Shown here piece by piece: positions 46,161 through 54,742 of a stretch of 64,000 nt of DNA; positions within the stretch are counted from its first letter, which is position 1; every line of letters starts with the position of its first letter. Below the pieces are notes generated by a model. It was given only the letters and a program-made list of their open reading frames with translations. It was not told where the DNA came from and did no database searches. A program made the position numbers and the translations under genes. Source of the stretch: a virus. The DNA lies in the IMG/VR virus record IMGVR_UViG_3300022074_000019, positions 1-64,000 of that record; one strand, given 5' to 3'.

Positions 46161-47102
46161 TTACAAATAACCATTTACCTCTTCTTGGTTATCACGCAAT
46201 GCACGAAGAGCTTTTTGCTCTAGTGTCCGTACACGATCTCGTGACATATTTAGGATTTGACCAATAGCTGTCATTGACATTGGCTCAAGAATATCCTCAC
46301 CAATTCCATACCGCATTGAAATTACTGCAGCTTGCATTTCAGGCAATTCTTCAATCAAATGGCGGATATCTTCTTTGATGAACTGACGCTCAAGCAGTGT
46401 GTCAGGTAGTTGTGTTTCGTCTTCCAATAGATCTACAAGAGCGGTATCCCTGTTTTCTCCAATCTTGATTTCCAAAGACGTTGGTTGACGCGCTTTACAC
46501 ATCAGATCTTTAATTTCGTCAACAGTCATTCCCATGTAATCTGACAACTGAAATACATTCGGCATCTCCCCATTAAGTTGGCTTAGTTCCCGCTGGGCTT
46601 TCTTAAGTTTGTTGAGGTTCTCAGTAACGTGGATCGGTAGTCGGATAGCACGTGATTTTTCCGCAATCGCCCGAGTAATCCCTTGCCGTATCCACCAATA
46701 AGCGTAAGTAGAGAACTTATAACCACGACCAGGATCAAACTTCTCAACACCACGGACGAGACCAATCGTCCCCTCTTGGATGATGTCCAAGAGTTCCATG
46801 TTCCTCTTTGTGTATTTCTTTGCGACACTAACGACGAGCCGGAGATTGGCCGTAACCATTTTGTCTTTTGCTTTTTCTCCATCACGAATATCACGACGAA
46901 GTTCTTTTAATGATACTCCTAAAGATGTAGCAAGTTCTTCATTATTAGGATTAGAAAGTAATTCCTTGCATGCTTTGATTTCCATCAGTCGTTGTACTTG
47001 ACGACCAAGCAGGATTTCTTCGTCATGCTCCAAAAGAGGAATCCGTCCGATATCACGAAGATAAGAACGGACGGAGTCTCCACTTAATTTAATTGCACTC
47101 AT
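46161..47102 (-). CDS. RpoD-family sigma factor (group 2-like)
   Basis: 313 residues, a complete sigma-70 of the primary/group 2 type. Region 1.2 is D-S-V-R-S-Y-L-R-D-I-G-R (9-20). Regions 2.1-2.4 run from about 84 to 156 (N-L-R-L-V-V-S-V-A-K-K-Y, Y-K-F-S-T-Y-A-Y-W-W-I-R-Q). Region 3 is 160-230, region 4 is 240-305 with M-T-A-I-G-Q-I-L-N-M-S-R-D-R-V-R as the helix-turn-helix. It should direct host RNA polymerase to chosen promoters. Phages rarely carry so complete a cellular sigma; it was probably acquired from a cyanobacterium. It has its own classical promoter at 47126-47155. Confidence 0.93.
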   Translation of the reverse strand: MSAIKLSGDSVRSYLRDIGRIPLLEHDEEILLGRQVQRLMEIKACKELLSNPNNEELATSLGVSLKELRRDIRDGEKAKDKMVTANLRLVVSVAKKYTKRNMELLDIIQEGTIGLVRGVEKFDPGRGYKFSTYAYWWIRQGITRAIAEKSRAIRLPIHVTENLNKLKKAQRELSQLNGEMPNVFQLSDYMGMTVDEIKDLMCKARQPTSLEIKIGENRDTALVDLLEDETQLPDTLLERQFIKEDIRHLIEELPEMQAAVISMRYGIGEDILEPMSMTAIGQILNMSRDRVRTLEQKALRALRDNQEEVNGYL

Positions 47103-47125
47103 ATAACCCCTATGACTATCTATTA

Positions 47126-47155
47126 ATAATAGGGTATATTCTATTAATTTGTCAA
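47126..47155 (-). promoter_or_regulatory. Sigma-70 promoter of the sigma factor gene
   Basis: On the - strand, TTGACA (47155-47150), an 18-base spacer, and TATTAT (47131-47126), about 25 bases before the ATG. This is the best conventional promoter in the window and would be read by the host's own sigma factor. A TAGAATAT also lies in the spacer. Confidence 0.65.
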
Positions 47156-47157
47156 CA

Positions 47158-47487
47158 CTAAGCGCGAGATATTACGCCTACTATTTCTTCCTCTGGCTCA
47201 CTATGTAGCATTGCAAATCTTGTACTTTCTTTCGGAGCTTCCGTTGCACCTTCGAGGGCTTCAACTGCCATTGCCTGAGCGGCATGTTCGTTAAAACCTT
47301 TCTCTCGGTAGATGTCATAGAAACGCTCATATTTTTCAATAGAGCTATCAAGATCTTCACCATGATGCAGCATTTCAGCCGTCAAATGATTGGCGGCTTG
47401 ATCAGGCACACCATCGGTCTTAAGGTGCTTCCAAATAGTTTGGAATACCTCAGGATCTTGTTTAGGAGTTTCACCTGCTAATCGCAC
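47158..47487 (-). CDS. Hypothetical helical protein
   Basis: 109 residues, acidic, helical, starting with GTG. No motif recognised. The gene lies between the sigma factor and a virion-type gene, with TAGAATAG at 47520-47513 upstream. Confidence 0.6.
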   Translation of the reverse strand: MRLAGETPKQDPEVFQTIWKHLKTDGVPDQAANHLTAEMLHHGEDLDSSIEKYERFYDIYREKGFNEHAAQAMAVEALEGATEAPKESTRFAMLHSEPEEEIVGVISRA

Positions 47488-47512
47488 GTAATTTACCTAT
47501 CTATGACTTCAA

Positions 47513-47520
47513 CTATTCTA
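47513..47520 (-). promoter_or_regulatory. Late promoter-like motif TAGAATAG
   Basis: On the - strand, TAGAATAG followed by TTGAAG, 26 bases before the GTG start at 47487 and just after the stop of the previous gene. Confidence 0.45.
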
Positions 47521-47529
47521 TCGAAACTA

Positions 47530-48018
47530 TTAACCGTATTGATTAGCTTCAGCAATCAAAGATCCAAGATCAGGTGATTGACCCATGCGCTTAGAAATTG
47601 CAATATTCATTTCAAACTGTTCAGGCCCAATGCGATCAATTTCAGCATTCAAGTTTTCCATACCTTTGGTTAACTGATAAGCATCCATTACATTTGCTTT
47701 AGCCATATCCCGATATTGAGCAGTAGCACTTTCAACACTCGAGGTTTCAGCCATCATTTTGGTTTGCATTCCTTGAGAAGCAGCAACTTGTTGAGGAATC
47801 GCAGAAATTGTGTTTTGTTGGATATTTTGAAGCTTTAGATCACCTTGGCGTTGCAGCTGTGCATTAGCACCAGGCTTGCTTGCCATCCCACCATCCATCA
47901 TGTTGGTCATGCCTTGGTTGGGAGGAGTCATGGCTCCGAGACCCTGCTGCATAGAGGAGAATTGCATTGCCTCCCGTGCATAAGGAGCCTCACCCATTTG
48001 TTGAATACGTTGAGCCAT
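47530..48018 (-). CDS. Met/Gln-rich virion-type protein
   Basis: 162 residues. The N-terminal 60 are Met-, Gln- and Gly-rich, the C-terminal 90 form helices (M-D-A-Y-Q-L-T-K-G-M-E-N-L-N-A-E-I-D-R-I). Composition resembles other assembly or ejected proteins in this block. No domain. Confidence 0.6.
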   Translation of the reverse strand: MAQRIQQMGEAPYAREAMQFSSMQQGLGAMTPPNQGMTNMMDGGMASKPGANAQLQRQGDLKLQNIQQNTISAIPQQVAASQGMQTKMMAETSSVESATAQYRDMAKANVMDAYQLTKGMENLNAEIDRIGPEQFEMNIAISKRMGQSPDLGSLIAEANQYG

Positions 48019-48040
48019 TGTTCAAATACTTTCTATACTT

Positions 48041-48048
48041 CTATTGTA
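48041..48048 (-). promoter_or_regulatory. Late promoter-like motif TACAATAG
   Basis: On the - strand, TACAATAG followed by AAGTATAG, 23 bases before the ATG at 48018. It follows directly on the terminator at 48045-48072. Confidence 0.45.
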
Positions 48049-48072
48049 AAAGGGCCACCGAAGTGACCCTTT
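48045..48072 (-). terminator. Terminator after the scaffold-like gene (UUCG loop, - strand)
   Basis: On the - strand, AAAGGGTCAC-TTCG-GTGGCCCTTT (one G-U pair) followed by TTAC. It ends the portal/scaffold unit. Confidence 0.8.
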
Positions 48073-48083
48073 CGTTATTTAGA

Positions 48084-49103
48084 TCAATAGTCCTGAACCA
48101 GCATCTTGGACTGGAAGGCTTGAGGGCCAGCCTGAGCAAGATACTGCCAAGCATTCTCAGGATTGTTGTCCATCATGGAGCTGAAGTCACCCCAGAAGGA
48201 GCCAGCGCCGGACTCCTGACGACCAGGGGTAGGCATATCCATTTGAGGACGTTCGAAGGACTGAGGCACGCCACGCTGTTCTTGAGCAATGATTTCTTGC
48301 TCAAACTGAGCACGAGCTTCATACTGTTCGCGTACAGCGGTCTCTTCAGCGGTTTCAGTCGGGTAGGGACCTTCTGCACCAAAGAAGCCGTTGACGTAGT
48401 CAGCAAGGACGTCGGGATCAGTCAGCATGATGTTCATGGCGGCACGCTCTTCAGAAGCAGCGTCCAGCATGGTGTTCATGGTGGTGTTGCGGCCAACTTG
48501 CTCGATCAAAGCGTCTTCCACTGCACAGGCGTAGTTATTGAGCAGGGCAGGGGCTTCAGCACCAAAGTGCTCAAGAACTTCGAGAGAGACGTCAGAAATC
48601 TGACTCAGGTAAGAATCAGCTGCGGGAGCGGGGGCGGCTTGATATTGAGCGGCCTGTTCAGCTTGAAGCTGGGACAGATACGCCGCCTCCTGGGCCGAAT
48701 AAGTTGGGGTTGAAGCTTGGGGAGCGTAAGTCGGCATCGCCTGGCTTGCCCATTCCGGAGCCTGGGGCTGTGAACCCAGCGGAGCCTGGATACTGGCCTG
48801 TGGTGTTGGTGTTTGATACGCCGAGTACGGTGCCGGGGCTTGGGACGCTTGCGGCGAATTCAGGCTTGCGCTGAGTGCCTGGAATGCTTCCTGCCATGGA
48901 TTGTTGGCCGCCGCCGGAGCCGAAGCCTGCGGGGCCGCTGCCGGTTGGTAAGTTGCCGGTGCCTGGGGCATTACCGGCGCTTGAGCCTGGAAGCTCGACG
49001 GGCTGTTCGTCGCGAATTGGGAGGCCGAGTCGGGCACGCTTGCGGTCGGCATCGCTGAGCTTACGGGCGCGGACGGTGCTGTCGTCTGACTGATACTTTC
49101 CAC
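48084..49103 (-). CDS. Probable scaffolding protein, start embedded in the portal gene
   Basis: 339 residues. The N-terminal 150 are disordered Ala/Pro/Gln/Ser repeats, the next 110 form acidic helices (E-V-L-E-H-F-G-A, E-E-R-A-A-M-N-I-M), and the end is polar. Size, acidity and place after portal fit a capsid scaffold. The start is GTG 49103 with AAGGAG at 49119-49114, ten bases upstream, inside the portal gene. For 446 bases it shares DNA with the portal C terminus in another frame. Both products look plausible, so I call both. Confidence 0.7.
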   Translation of the reverse strand: MESISQTTAPSAPVSSAMPTASVPDSASQFATNSPSSFQAQAPVMPQAPATYQPAAAPQASAPAAANNPWQEAFQALSASLNSPQASQAPAPYSAYQTPTPQASIQAPLGSQPQAPEWASQAMPTYAPQASTPTYSAQEAAYLSQLQAEQAAQYQAAPAPAADSYLSQISDVSLEVLEHFGAEAPALLNNYACAVEDALIEQVGRNTTMNTMLDAASEERAAMNIMLTDPDVLADYVNGFFGAEGPYPTETAEETAVREQYEARAQFEQEIIAQEQRGVPQSFERPQMDMPTPGRQESGAGSFWGDFSSMMDNNPENAWQYLAQAGPQAFQSKMLVQDY

Positions 49104-50853
49104 TGTAACTTAACTCCTTACGTAAAAATTCAAGGGATCGATAGAGGAATCCTGTGATGTCAAGATTCGGATCAGCCGCCAATGGCTGATTAGGCATTTG
49201 CGGGTGGGGCAGCTGATACAACTGACCTAACATCCCAATGAATGTATTAAAACTTTGTTGGGATTGCTGGACCATCCTGAAGGGATAGCCGGTCAACATT
49301 GCTGAGCGTTCTTCGTCAGTTTTGCTGGGGAAGAGATACTTAAGGGCTTCAATAGAATCAACACCTAGTTCTTGGAGGTTTCTGACGACGATACTATTAT
49401 TAAGAATGCCCTGAGAATCCTCTTCGAAAATCTCACCGGTCCAGCGCCAATTAACTTTGCTGCTGCCGTCAGGGATTAAACCAGTAACCCCTTCAGGTAT
49501 TTGACCTGATTCAATACTAGCAGAAAAGAGTTGTGCTCTATCATCTAGGTATTGTTTTTGATCAATTTGATATTGTAGTTCAGCATCAGTATAAAGTTCT
49601 TCAGTCTCAAACTCTTCGCGTAGAGGAATGCTTGGCTTTTCAAGCTCCATAGTTTTTGAAAATGATTCTTCAAAGATATGCTCTTCATGCTGAATCATCA
49701 TTGCAAATAATTTACACAAACCAAAGTCAAACAATGCTTTGCATTTCTTTTCTGCAGTTGCGGCACACCTACCATAAAGAGATTTCATCTCATAAGCAGA
49801 AGCTGCGGTATTAATGTCAATATCATCTACACCACCTAGTGCAAGACGAATTTCAGATCGATACTGTTTTACATAGAGATTTTGGTCACCACTTACAGCA
49901 TCAGGTGTCATGTAAGACACACGATCAGTTGGCTCAAGGTTGGCAATAACTCTAGGTACTTTGATTTGACCATCAATGCTTGATCCAAAACCGGGTGCAC
50001 TTACACGTGTGCTAGGCCGATCCATTGCAAAAAAGCCAGCTTGAGAACTAATAGTTGGCTTCATATTGCCTTCTTCACCAGACTCAAGAATGTCGTGACG
50101 AGGCCGACTAGAAACTAAAGTTGGATTTCCAAAGAACTTCATGTTCTTTCGAACATTACGCACTAGTTCATCGTGAAATAAAATTTGATTTGACAGCTGA
50201 TCAAATTCTCCACTACCAGTATTCTCTCCTGTGCAGTCGATGTTATTAAACACTTCTACAGCAGGAATAAATCCGAGACTGTTAGTTAATTCTTCAGTTT
50301 GACCTGCTTGTCCCATAGGAAAAGTAGGCATTCCTCCTTGATCTTCAAAGTCAATTTTTTCGTTAGAAATTGTTTGAATAATTTTGTCTTTGTAGACCTT
50401 TAGGCGAATATACTTTTTCTTTCCGCCACGAGGATTAGGCATGGACATTGCGTCCATCAGATTTGCTTCTTTGACACCAAAACTGTATACAAGCTCTACA
50501 TGTTCAATATCACCAAATTGATCACGATAGCAACGATAACTATCTTTAGGAAAATAGAGCAGTTGATAGGTCTCTCCTTGAGGTCGAAAGTAAAATAAAC
50601 CTTGACCATCACACAAGAAATAATCGACAATACTGTCAAGTTTCATCTCAAGCATATTGTGCTCATAAACTTTTTTTATAAAAGATTTACGACTACCATA
50701 CGAATCTTGTTCGCTATAAAATTCAACACCTCTACGAAGAATAAACATACGCATCTGAGCAAGATGCGAGGATACAATCATTGTGTCAATGGGAAGATCT
50801 CCTCGCTTTTCTTTAGCAGCCGTGAGTATTTCCTTGAATTGATGATTAGCCAT
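48658..50853 (-). CDS. Portal protein
   Basis: 731 residues. The N-terminal 580 read as a portal: D-S-I-V-D-Y-F-L-C-D-G-Q-G-L-F-Y-F-R-P, Y-K-D-K-I-I-Q-T-I-S, D-Q-L-S-N-Q-I-L-F-H-D-E-L-V-R, and a D-I-D-I-N-T-A-A-S-A-Y-E-M-K-S-L-Y segment. It forms the dodecameric ring through which DNA enters and leaves. The last 148 residues are a Gly/Pro/Ser-rich tail coded in the stretch that overlaps the scaffold gene. A normal portal would stop near residue 590, so the tail is an extension. The gene lies upstream of scaffold and capsid genes. Confidence 0.8.
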   Translation of the reverse strand: MANHQFKEILTAAKEKRGDLPIDTMIVSSHLAQMRMFILRRGVEFYSEQDSYGSRKSFIKKVYEHNMLEMKLDSIVDYFLCDGQGLFYFRPQGETYQLLYFPKDSYRCYRDQFGDIEHVELVYSFGVKEANLMDAMSMPNPRGGKKKYIRLKVYKDKIIQTISNEKIDFEDQGGMPTFPMGQAGQTEELTNSLGFIPAVEVFNNIDCTGENTGSGEFDQLSNQILFHDELVRNVRKNMKFFGNPTLVSSRPRHDILESGEEGNMKPTISSQAGFFAMDRPSTRVSAPGFGSSIDGQIKVPRVIANLEPTDRVSYMTPDAVSGDQNLYVKQYRSEIRLALGGVDDIDINTAASAYEMKSLYGRCAATAEKKCKALFDFGLCKLFAMMIQHEEHIFEESFSKTMELEKPSIPLREEFETEELYTDAELQYQIDQKQYLDDRAQLFSASIESGQIPEGVTGLIPDGSSKVNWRWTGEIFEEDSQGILNNSIVVRNLQELGVDSIEALKYLFPSKTDEERSAMLTGYPFRMVQQSQQSFNTFIGMLGQLYQLPHPQMPNQPLAADPNLDITGFLYRSLEFLRKELSYSGKYQSDDSTVRARKLSDADRKRARLGLPIRDEQPVELPGSSAGNAPGTGNLPTGSGPAGFGSGGGQQSMAGSIPGTQRKPEFAASVPSPGTVLGVSNTNTTGQYPGSAGFTAPGSGMGKPGDADLRSPSFNPNLFGPGGGVSVPASS

Positions 50854-50888
50854 CCCTTATCCTCTATTTACTTTTAGTGTAACGGCAA

Positions 50889-51527
50889 TCAGTTAAACCG
50901 TAGTCCAGCAAATGCACCTTCTTCAGCTAAACGTCGCCGTGGCATTGATAAGGAATTACCAAACATCATTGACCCTCTAGTTTGGCTGTAATCATTTCCA
51001 ATACTGGTGTAATCTCCAAAGGTGCTATCTGTAATATTAGTAGTCATATCTCCACGCTTACCAATGTTGGCATCAATGTTACCAGCATTAAACGATCCTG
51101 TTTCTCCGCCAATTACAAAGACGGGAGCTTCTTCTTTAATAGGAGGCATTACTGGTATTTCGAATACAGGTGAAGTAGGCTCCGGACGTAATTCAAATGG
51201 TGACTCCATTACTGGTGCTGAAGATTCAGCAGGCTCAGTACCGATGTCATTAGCAGGATTCTTAGGCTCAGTCGGTGCAGGCTCTGCAATTTGCTTACCG
51301 GTTAAACGAGAGTAATCATCTTCAGCAAATTTTCCTCCCTGGAAAGCCATAATAATATCTTTATCGCTATATCCAGAAAGATCATATTTATTTCTATCTA
51401 CCATGCCTAATCTTGCCGCGGCACGCTCTGGATCAGCAGCGATGCGCTCGCGCGCGTTCTCATTACGTTGAGCAAGACTAAGTTCTTTTTTGAACTCATC
51501 GCTTCCTGCCATTCTAGTTTTAGACAT
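50889..51527 (-). CDS. Hypothetical virion protein
   Basis: 212 residues from ATG 51527. Charged N-terminal helix, Pro-rich middle, then a C-terminal segment I-G-K-R-G-D-M-T-T-N-I-T-D-S-T-F-G and S-I-G-N-D-Y-S-Q-T that is repeated in the next protein. Ends in basic R-R-R-L-A-E-E-G-A. Promoter-like TAGAATAGG at 51559-51552 precedes it. Confidence 0.65.
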   Translation of the reverse strand: MSKTRMAGSDEFKKELSLAQRNENARERIAADPERAAARLGMVDRNKYDLSGYSDKDIIMAFQGGKFAEDDYSRLTGKQIAEPAPTEPKNPANDIGTEPAESSAPVMESPFELRPEPTSPVFEIPVMPPIKEEAPVFVIGGETGSFNAGNIDANIGKRGDMTTNITDSTFGDYTSIGNDYSQTRGSMMFGNSLSMPRRRLAEEGAFAGLRFN

Positions 51528-51553
51528 TATTTGTATCAAATAGGCATAAACCT

Positions 51554-51559
51554 ATTCTA
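51554..51559 (-). promoter_or_regulatory. Late promoter-like motif TAGAATAGG
   Basis: On the - strand, TAGAAT followed by AGG, 26 bases before the gene at 51527, in the gap after the preceding stop. Confidence 0.45.
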
Positions 51560-51568
51560 CATAATTGA

Positions 51569-52879
51569 CTATTTCAGATATTTCATTGCATTTTCGTAGA
51601 TGTCTTCACCTGGATCCAAATCAACTGGTCGTGGAGCAATTGGCATTTCGAAAGTAGGTGCCTGATAACCAGCTATCGATCCCATATACTGACTTCGGAT
51701 TTGATCCACTTTGTCTTGTAAGTAGTTCTGATTGGCTCCAGCAAACTTAAATGCAGCAACTCGATCTGTATTTGGACGGGAATTAGCTTTTCTGGCTTGT
51801 TCAATAGCACCAGCTGCACGCCCATAACCACTTAACTGAGATTTAGAGCGTTGAAGAAAATTGTCGTTTAGTGCGTTGTAGGCAGTGGCAGACTGCATAT
51901 TTGCTAAGGCACTATCAGCATTAGTACTACCAGAAACTCCACCATTATTGCCAAAGCGCATATTGCCAACAGTGACAGAGTAATCATTGCCGACACTGGC
52001 ACCTGCACCGAATTGGCTATTAGTGATTGTGGTATCCATATCGCCTTGCTTGCCAATGGTGGCAGTGATGTCTTCGGCATTAAAGGAATTGTCAGTGTTG
52101 ACGTTACCAATGCCTCCCATGTTGCGTTCACCATCAACGTTGCCGCTGTTATCGAACTGTTGATTGCCATCACCAATGATTCCCTCATTGTTATTAAGAG
52201 AGTCATTGATTTGGTTGTTTCCAGTGCCTATAACAGTATTGGCGGGTTTTGGTTTGGGCATGACTTGAGGCTTGAGGGGTGTAGAATTATTTTTCTCTTC
52301 AAGCAACTTTTTATATCGAGCCATGTCGGACTTACCAAACATACGACCACCATCCAAAGCTTTAAATGCTAGTTCTTTATCAAGACCTTTAGTTTGCTTC
52401 TCAAACAAAGCCTTTAGATCTGCAGTAGAGCTATCTTTAATTCCGTGCCGTTTCTGTGCATCAGCAAAATATGCTTCGTTGGCTTCCTTGAATGATTGAG
52501 CCCTTTCTTTAGCTTGAACGAGTTTATCATCCTTCTTGGCTAGCTTGCCTTGAAGTTTTTCAATTTTTTGATCCTTTCGGTCGATCTTTGCGTCCTTTCT
52601 TTCTATCGTATTACTGGCTTTATTGAGTTGGTTTTCGATTCTCTTTGGCTTATTTTGAATGGCTTGAGCTTTATTTTTAGCTTTTTGCTGTTTGATAAGT
52701 TTATTGTATCGCTGCATATCTCTACCCTGGGTGTCAAAGCTGCCACCACCATCTAGTGCCTGAAAAGCTAAACCTGCATCCAGACCTTTAGTTGCTTCCT
52801 TGTAATCAGAAAACATTCTGTCTGCTCGACTTTTATCTCCACCAGCTTTATTTAAAAAATATTCTCTATTTGCAGCCAT
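51569..52879 (-). CDS. Virion protein with two copies of a GLD...RYK module
   Basis: 436 residues. Residues 1-60 and 140-195 are two copies of one module: K-G-L-D-x-x-L-A-F-[QK]-A-L-D-G-G followed by D-M-[QA]-R-Y-[NK]-K-L. Between them lies a Lys-rich coiled coil (I-E-R-K-D-A-K-I-D-R-K-D-Q-K). The middle is Asn/Gly-rich, then I-G-K-Q-G-D-M-D-T-T-I-T-N-S-Q-F-G as in the previous protein. It lies next to the terminase gene. Probably an internal or assembly protein. Confidence 0.7.
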   Translation of the reverse strand: MAANREYFLNKAGGDKSRADRMFSDYKEATKGLDAGLAFQALDGGGSFDTQGRDMQRYNKLIKQQKAKNKAQAIQNKPKRIENQLNKASNTIERKDAKIDRKDQKIEKLQGKLAKKDDKLVQAKERAQSFKEANEAYFADAQKRHGIKDSSTADLKALFEKQTKGLDKELAFKALDGGRMFGKSDMARYKKLLEEKNNSTPLKPQVMPKPKPANTVIGTGNNQINDSLNNNEGIIGDGNQQFDNSGNVDGERNMGGIGNVNTDNSFNAEDITATIGKQGDMDTTITNSQFGAGASVGNDYSVTVGNMRFGNNGGVSGSTNADSALANMQSATAYNALNDNFLQRSKSQLSGYGRAAGAIEQARKANSRPNTDRVAAFKFAGANQNYLQDKVDQIRSQYMGSIAGYQAPTFEMPIAPRPVDLDPGEDIYENAMKYLK

Positions 52880-52890
52880 GGTTTTACTAT

Positions 52891-54429
52891 TTATAAGTCA
52901 AAGCTATTACTATTGTAGTCAAGCTGAAGACTACCTCGTCTCAACAATCCACCCATAGTTAAAACCATTGAGTCAACAGCGTCATCGTGCTGTGAGTGAC
53001 CAAAGTTTACTAGTTCTTCTTCAAGGATGTTCCATTTACGCCACTTGTTCCAGACAACTTTTCTATGCTCATACAAGCCAAGGACGCCTCGCAGTCGTGC
53101 AAGTTTGTCACCTTTAAATCCTTTGACCGGTGAGCAGCTCAAGTTATACAAAGCACGCTGATCAAACATGACACGTTTGAAGTCTCCTTCAAATGAAGAC
53201 TGATAAGCAACGGCTTCAGGCCAAATCATGCATGAAGACATTGTTGGAAAATAATGTCCCTCATCATTCTCAAGAACAATGTTCCAGTCAGCCAGCATTT
53301 CACAAAGTGTATCCATTTTTTCTAAGTTGCCCATGCTCTTCACACGGCGTTGATCAATCAAATAGATCTTGCCATCTTTAATCCCTCCAAGCGTAAATAC
53401 AGTCCAGTCATTCTTTTCGTTGACACCTGCACTCAAGTCAATGCCAACTCCAATGCAATCATATTCTTCTGGAACCTTGCCATATACGAGTAGATCTGGT
53501 GAAATACCTACATCACTAGATTGCACTGCAGTGTTTAGATACTGATAAGCAAAAGCGACACGATCTTCTTTCTTTCTTTCGTTCAAGTATTTCATTGACC
53601 AGAATTCTGGCCAGTAGGATCGTTGTCTACCATCTGCATCAGTAATCACAGCCTTTTGTATTATTTGCTTCCAATTATTCTTTGGAACAAATAATGAGGC
53701 GTGTATATCGTCAAAGTGGAAACGAGTTCCCAAACATATCGCCCGAGCTCCTTGGAACATCGTAGGAGCGATAACGTTAGACCACGTTTGTTCCATCTCT
53801 CTCCTAATATCTGGATTGTTGATCGAAGCAGCAGACTTGATAGGGTCATCAATAAGTACAAGTTGGGATCGCTTTGAGGTAATTGCACCTTTGAGACCAC
53901 CACACGCAATAGTGAATGCTTCTTCCCCAGCGGTATCGATACCTGCAAACTCATAATCAATGCTCCAATATTCATCTGATCGTCTTACTTTTGAAAGCCT
54001 TACCATTGGAAATATTTCACGATACTTTGCACTTGCCAAAATGCCTTTGATAGTCGCAGACTTTGCGCGACTAATATCAACCATGTATGCGATATAAAGT
54101 ATTCGCAGCATTTTCTTGGCAGCTGCATGTCTCCCGATCATCCAAGCAGCGAACAAACCAAGGACAGTGCTTTTCGCAGATCCGCGTGGTGCGAGGATCG
54201 ATGTATTTGGGCCTCCGATTCCTAATAGGCATTCACTATCAACTCCTGTGCATAGCTCATTGTTCCATTCCAACATATGCTTTGCTGGAGGTTTTCCCAT
54301 AAGAGTGCAGAAGCTCACAAAGTTATCTCGTGCCTGCAGTACATCTTCACTCGGAGGTTTAGAGGTAACTTTGGTAGCGTTCATCAACGCCATGCGTTTA
54401 TACGCAAGCGCTGCACTTGGAATAGCCAT
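52891..54429 (-). CDS. terL: Terminase large subunit
   Basis: 512 residues. ATPase: Walker A A-P-R-G-S-A-K-S-T (80-88) and Walker B L-V-L-I-D-D-P. Nuclease: G-I-D-L-S-A-G at about residue 330 and H-D-D-A-V-D-S near 490 supply the acidic metal ligands. It cuts concatemeric phage DNA and pumps it into the prohead through the portal. It follows two smaller genes that may include the small subunit. Confidence 0.95.
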   Translation of the reverse strand: MAIPSAALAYKRMALMNATKVTSKPPSEDVLQARDNFVSFCTLMGKPPAKHMLEWNNELCTGVDSECLLGIGGPNTSILAPRGSAKSTVLGLFAAWMIGRHAAAKKMLRILYIAYMVDISRAKSATIKGILASAKYREIFPMVRLSKVRRSDEYWSIDYEFAGIDTAGEEAFTIACGGLKGAITSKRSQLVLIDDPIKSAASINNPDIRREMEQTWSNVIAPTMFQGARAICLGTRFHFDDIHASLFVPKNNWKQIIQKAVITDADGRQRSYWPEFWSMKYLNERKKEDRVAFAYQYLNTAVQSSDVGISPDLLVYGKVPEEYDCIGVGIDLSAGVNEKNDWTVFTLGGIKDGKIYLIDQRRVKSMGNLEKMDTLCEMLADWNIVLENDEGHYFPTMSSCMIWPEAVAYQSSFEGDFKRVMFDQRALYNLSCSPVKGFKGDKLARLRGVLGLYEHRKVVWNKWRKWNILEEELVNFGHSQHDDAVDSMVLTMGGLLRRGSLQLDYNSNSFDL

Positions 54430-54454
54430 ATATTCTGTATCTAGTAATTACAGT

Positions 54455-54742
54455 TTAGCGATACCAACCACGTCTGCGCTCTACTGCATACTGAGCCATT
54501 CGATCCAAATATGACGCACGTGCTGCTGCAATTGCATTCTGACGTCTTGTAATTTCATATGCGATGCGCATGGCTTCTTGCAGCTTGCGTCTTTCCACTT
54601 CTCTAGCATTGTATCCAGTTAATTGCTCTGTTCCCAAATGAGGCATTCCAGGCAATGCTGCTGCCAATGTTCCGCGAAGCCGAACGGCATTCGTACTATG
54701 TTCCCTAATCTCAGGTAGTTCAGGTAACTCTGGAATCATCAT
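54455..54742 (-). CDS. Small basic helical protein next to terminase
   Basis: 95 residues, Arg-rich helices (E-V-E-R-R-K-L-Q-E-A-M-R-I-A-Y-E-I-T-R-R), Pro/Leu-rich start. Its ATG overlaps the upstream stop. It could assist packaging. No family recognised. Confidence 0.6.
   Translation of the reverse strand: MMIPELPELPEIREHSTNAVRLRGTLAAALPGMPHLGTEQLTGYNAREVERRKLQEAMRIAYEITRRQNAIAAARASYLDRMAQYAVERRRGWYR

Noticed and set aside
47967-48713. 248-codon + strand frame opposite the scaffold gene
   Set aside because: Antisense artefact of GC-rich codons; it crosses the terminator at 48045.
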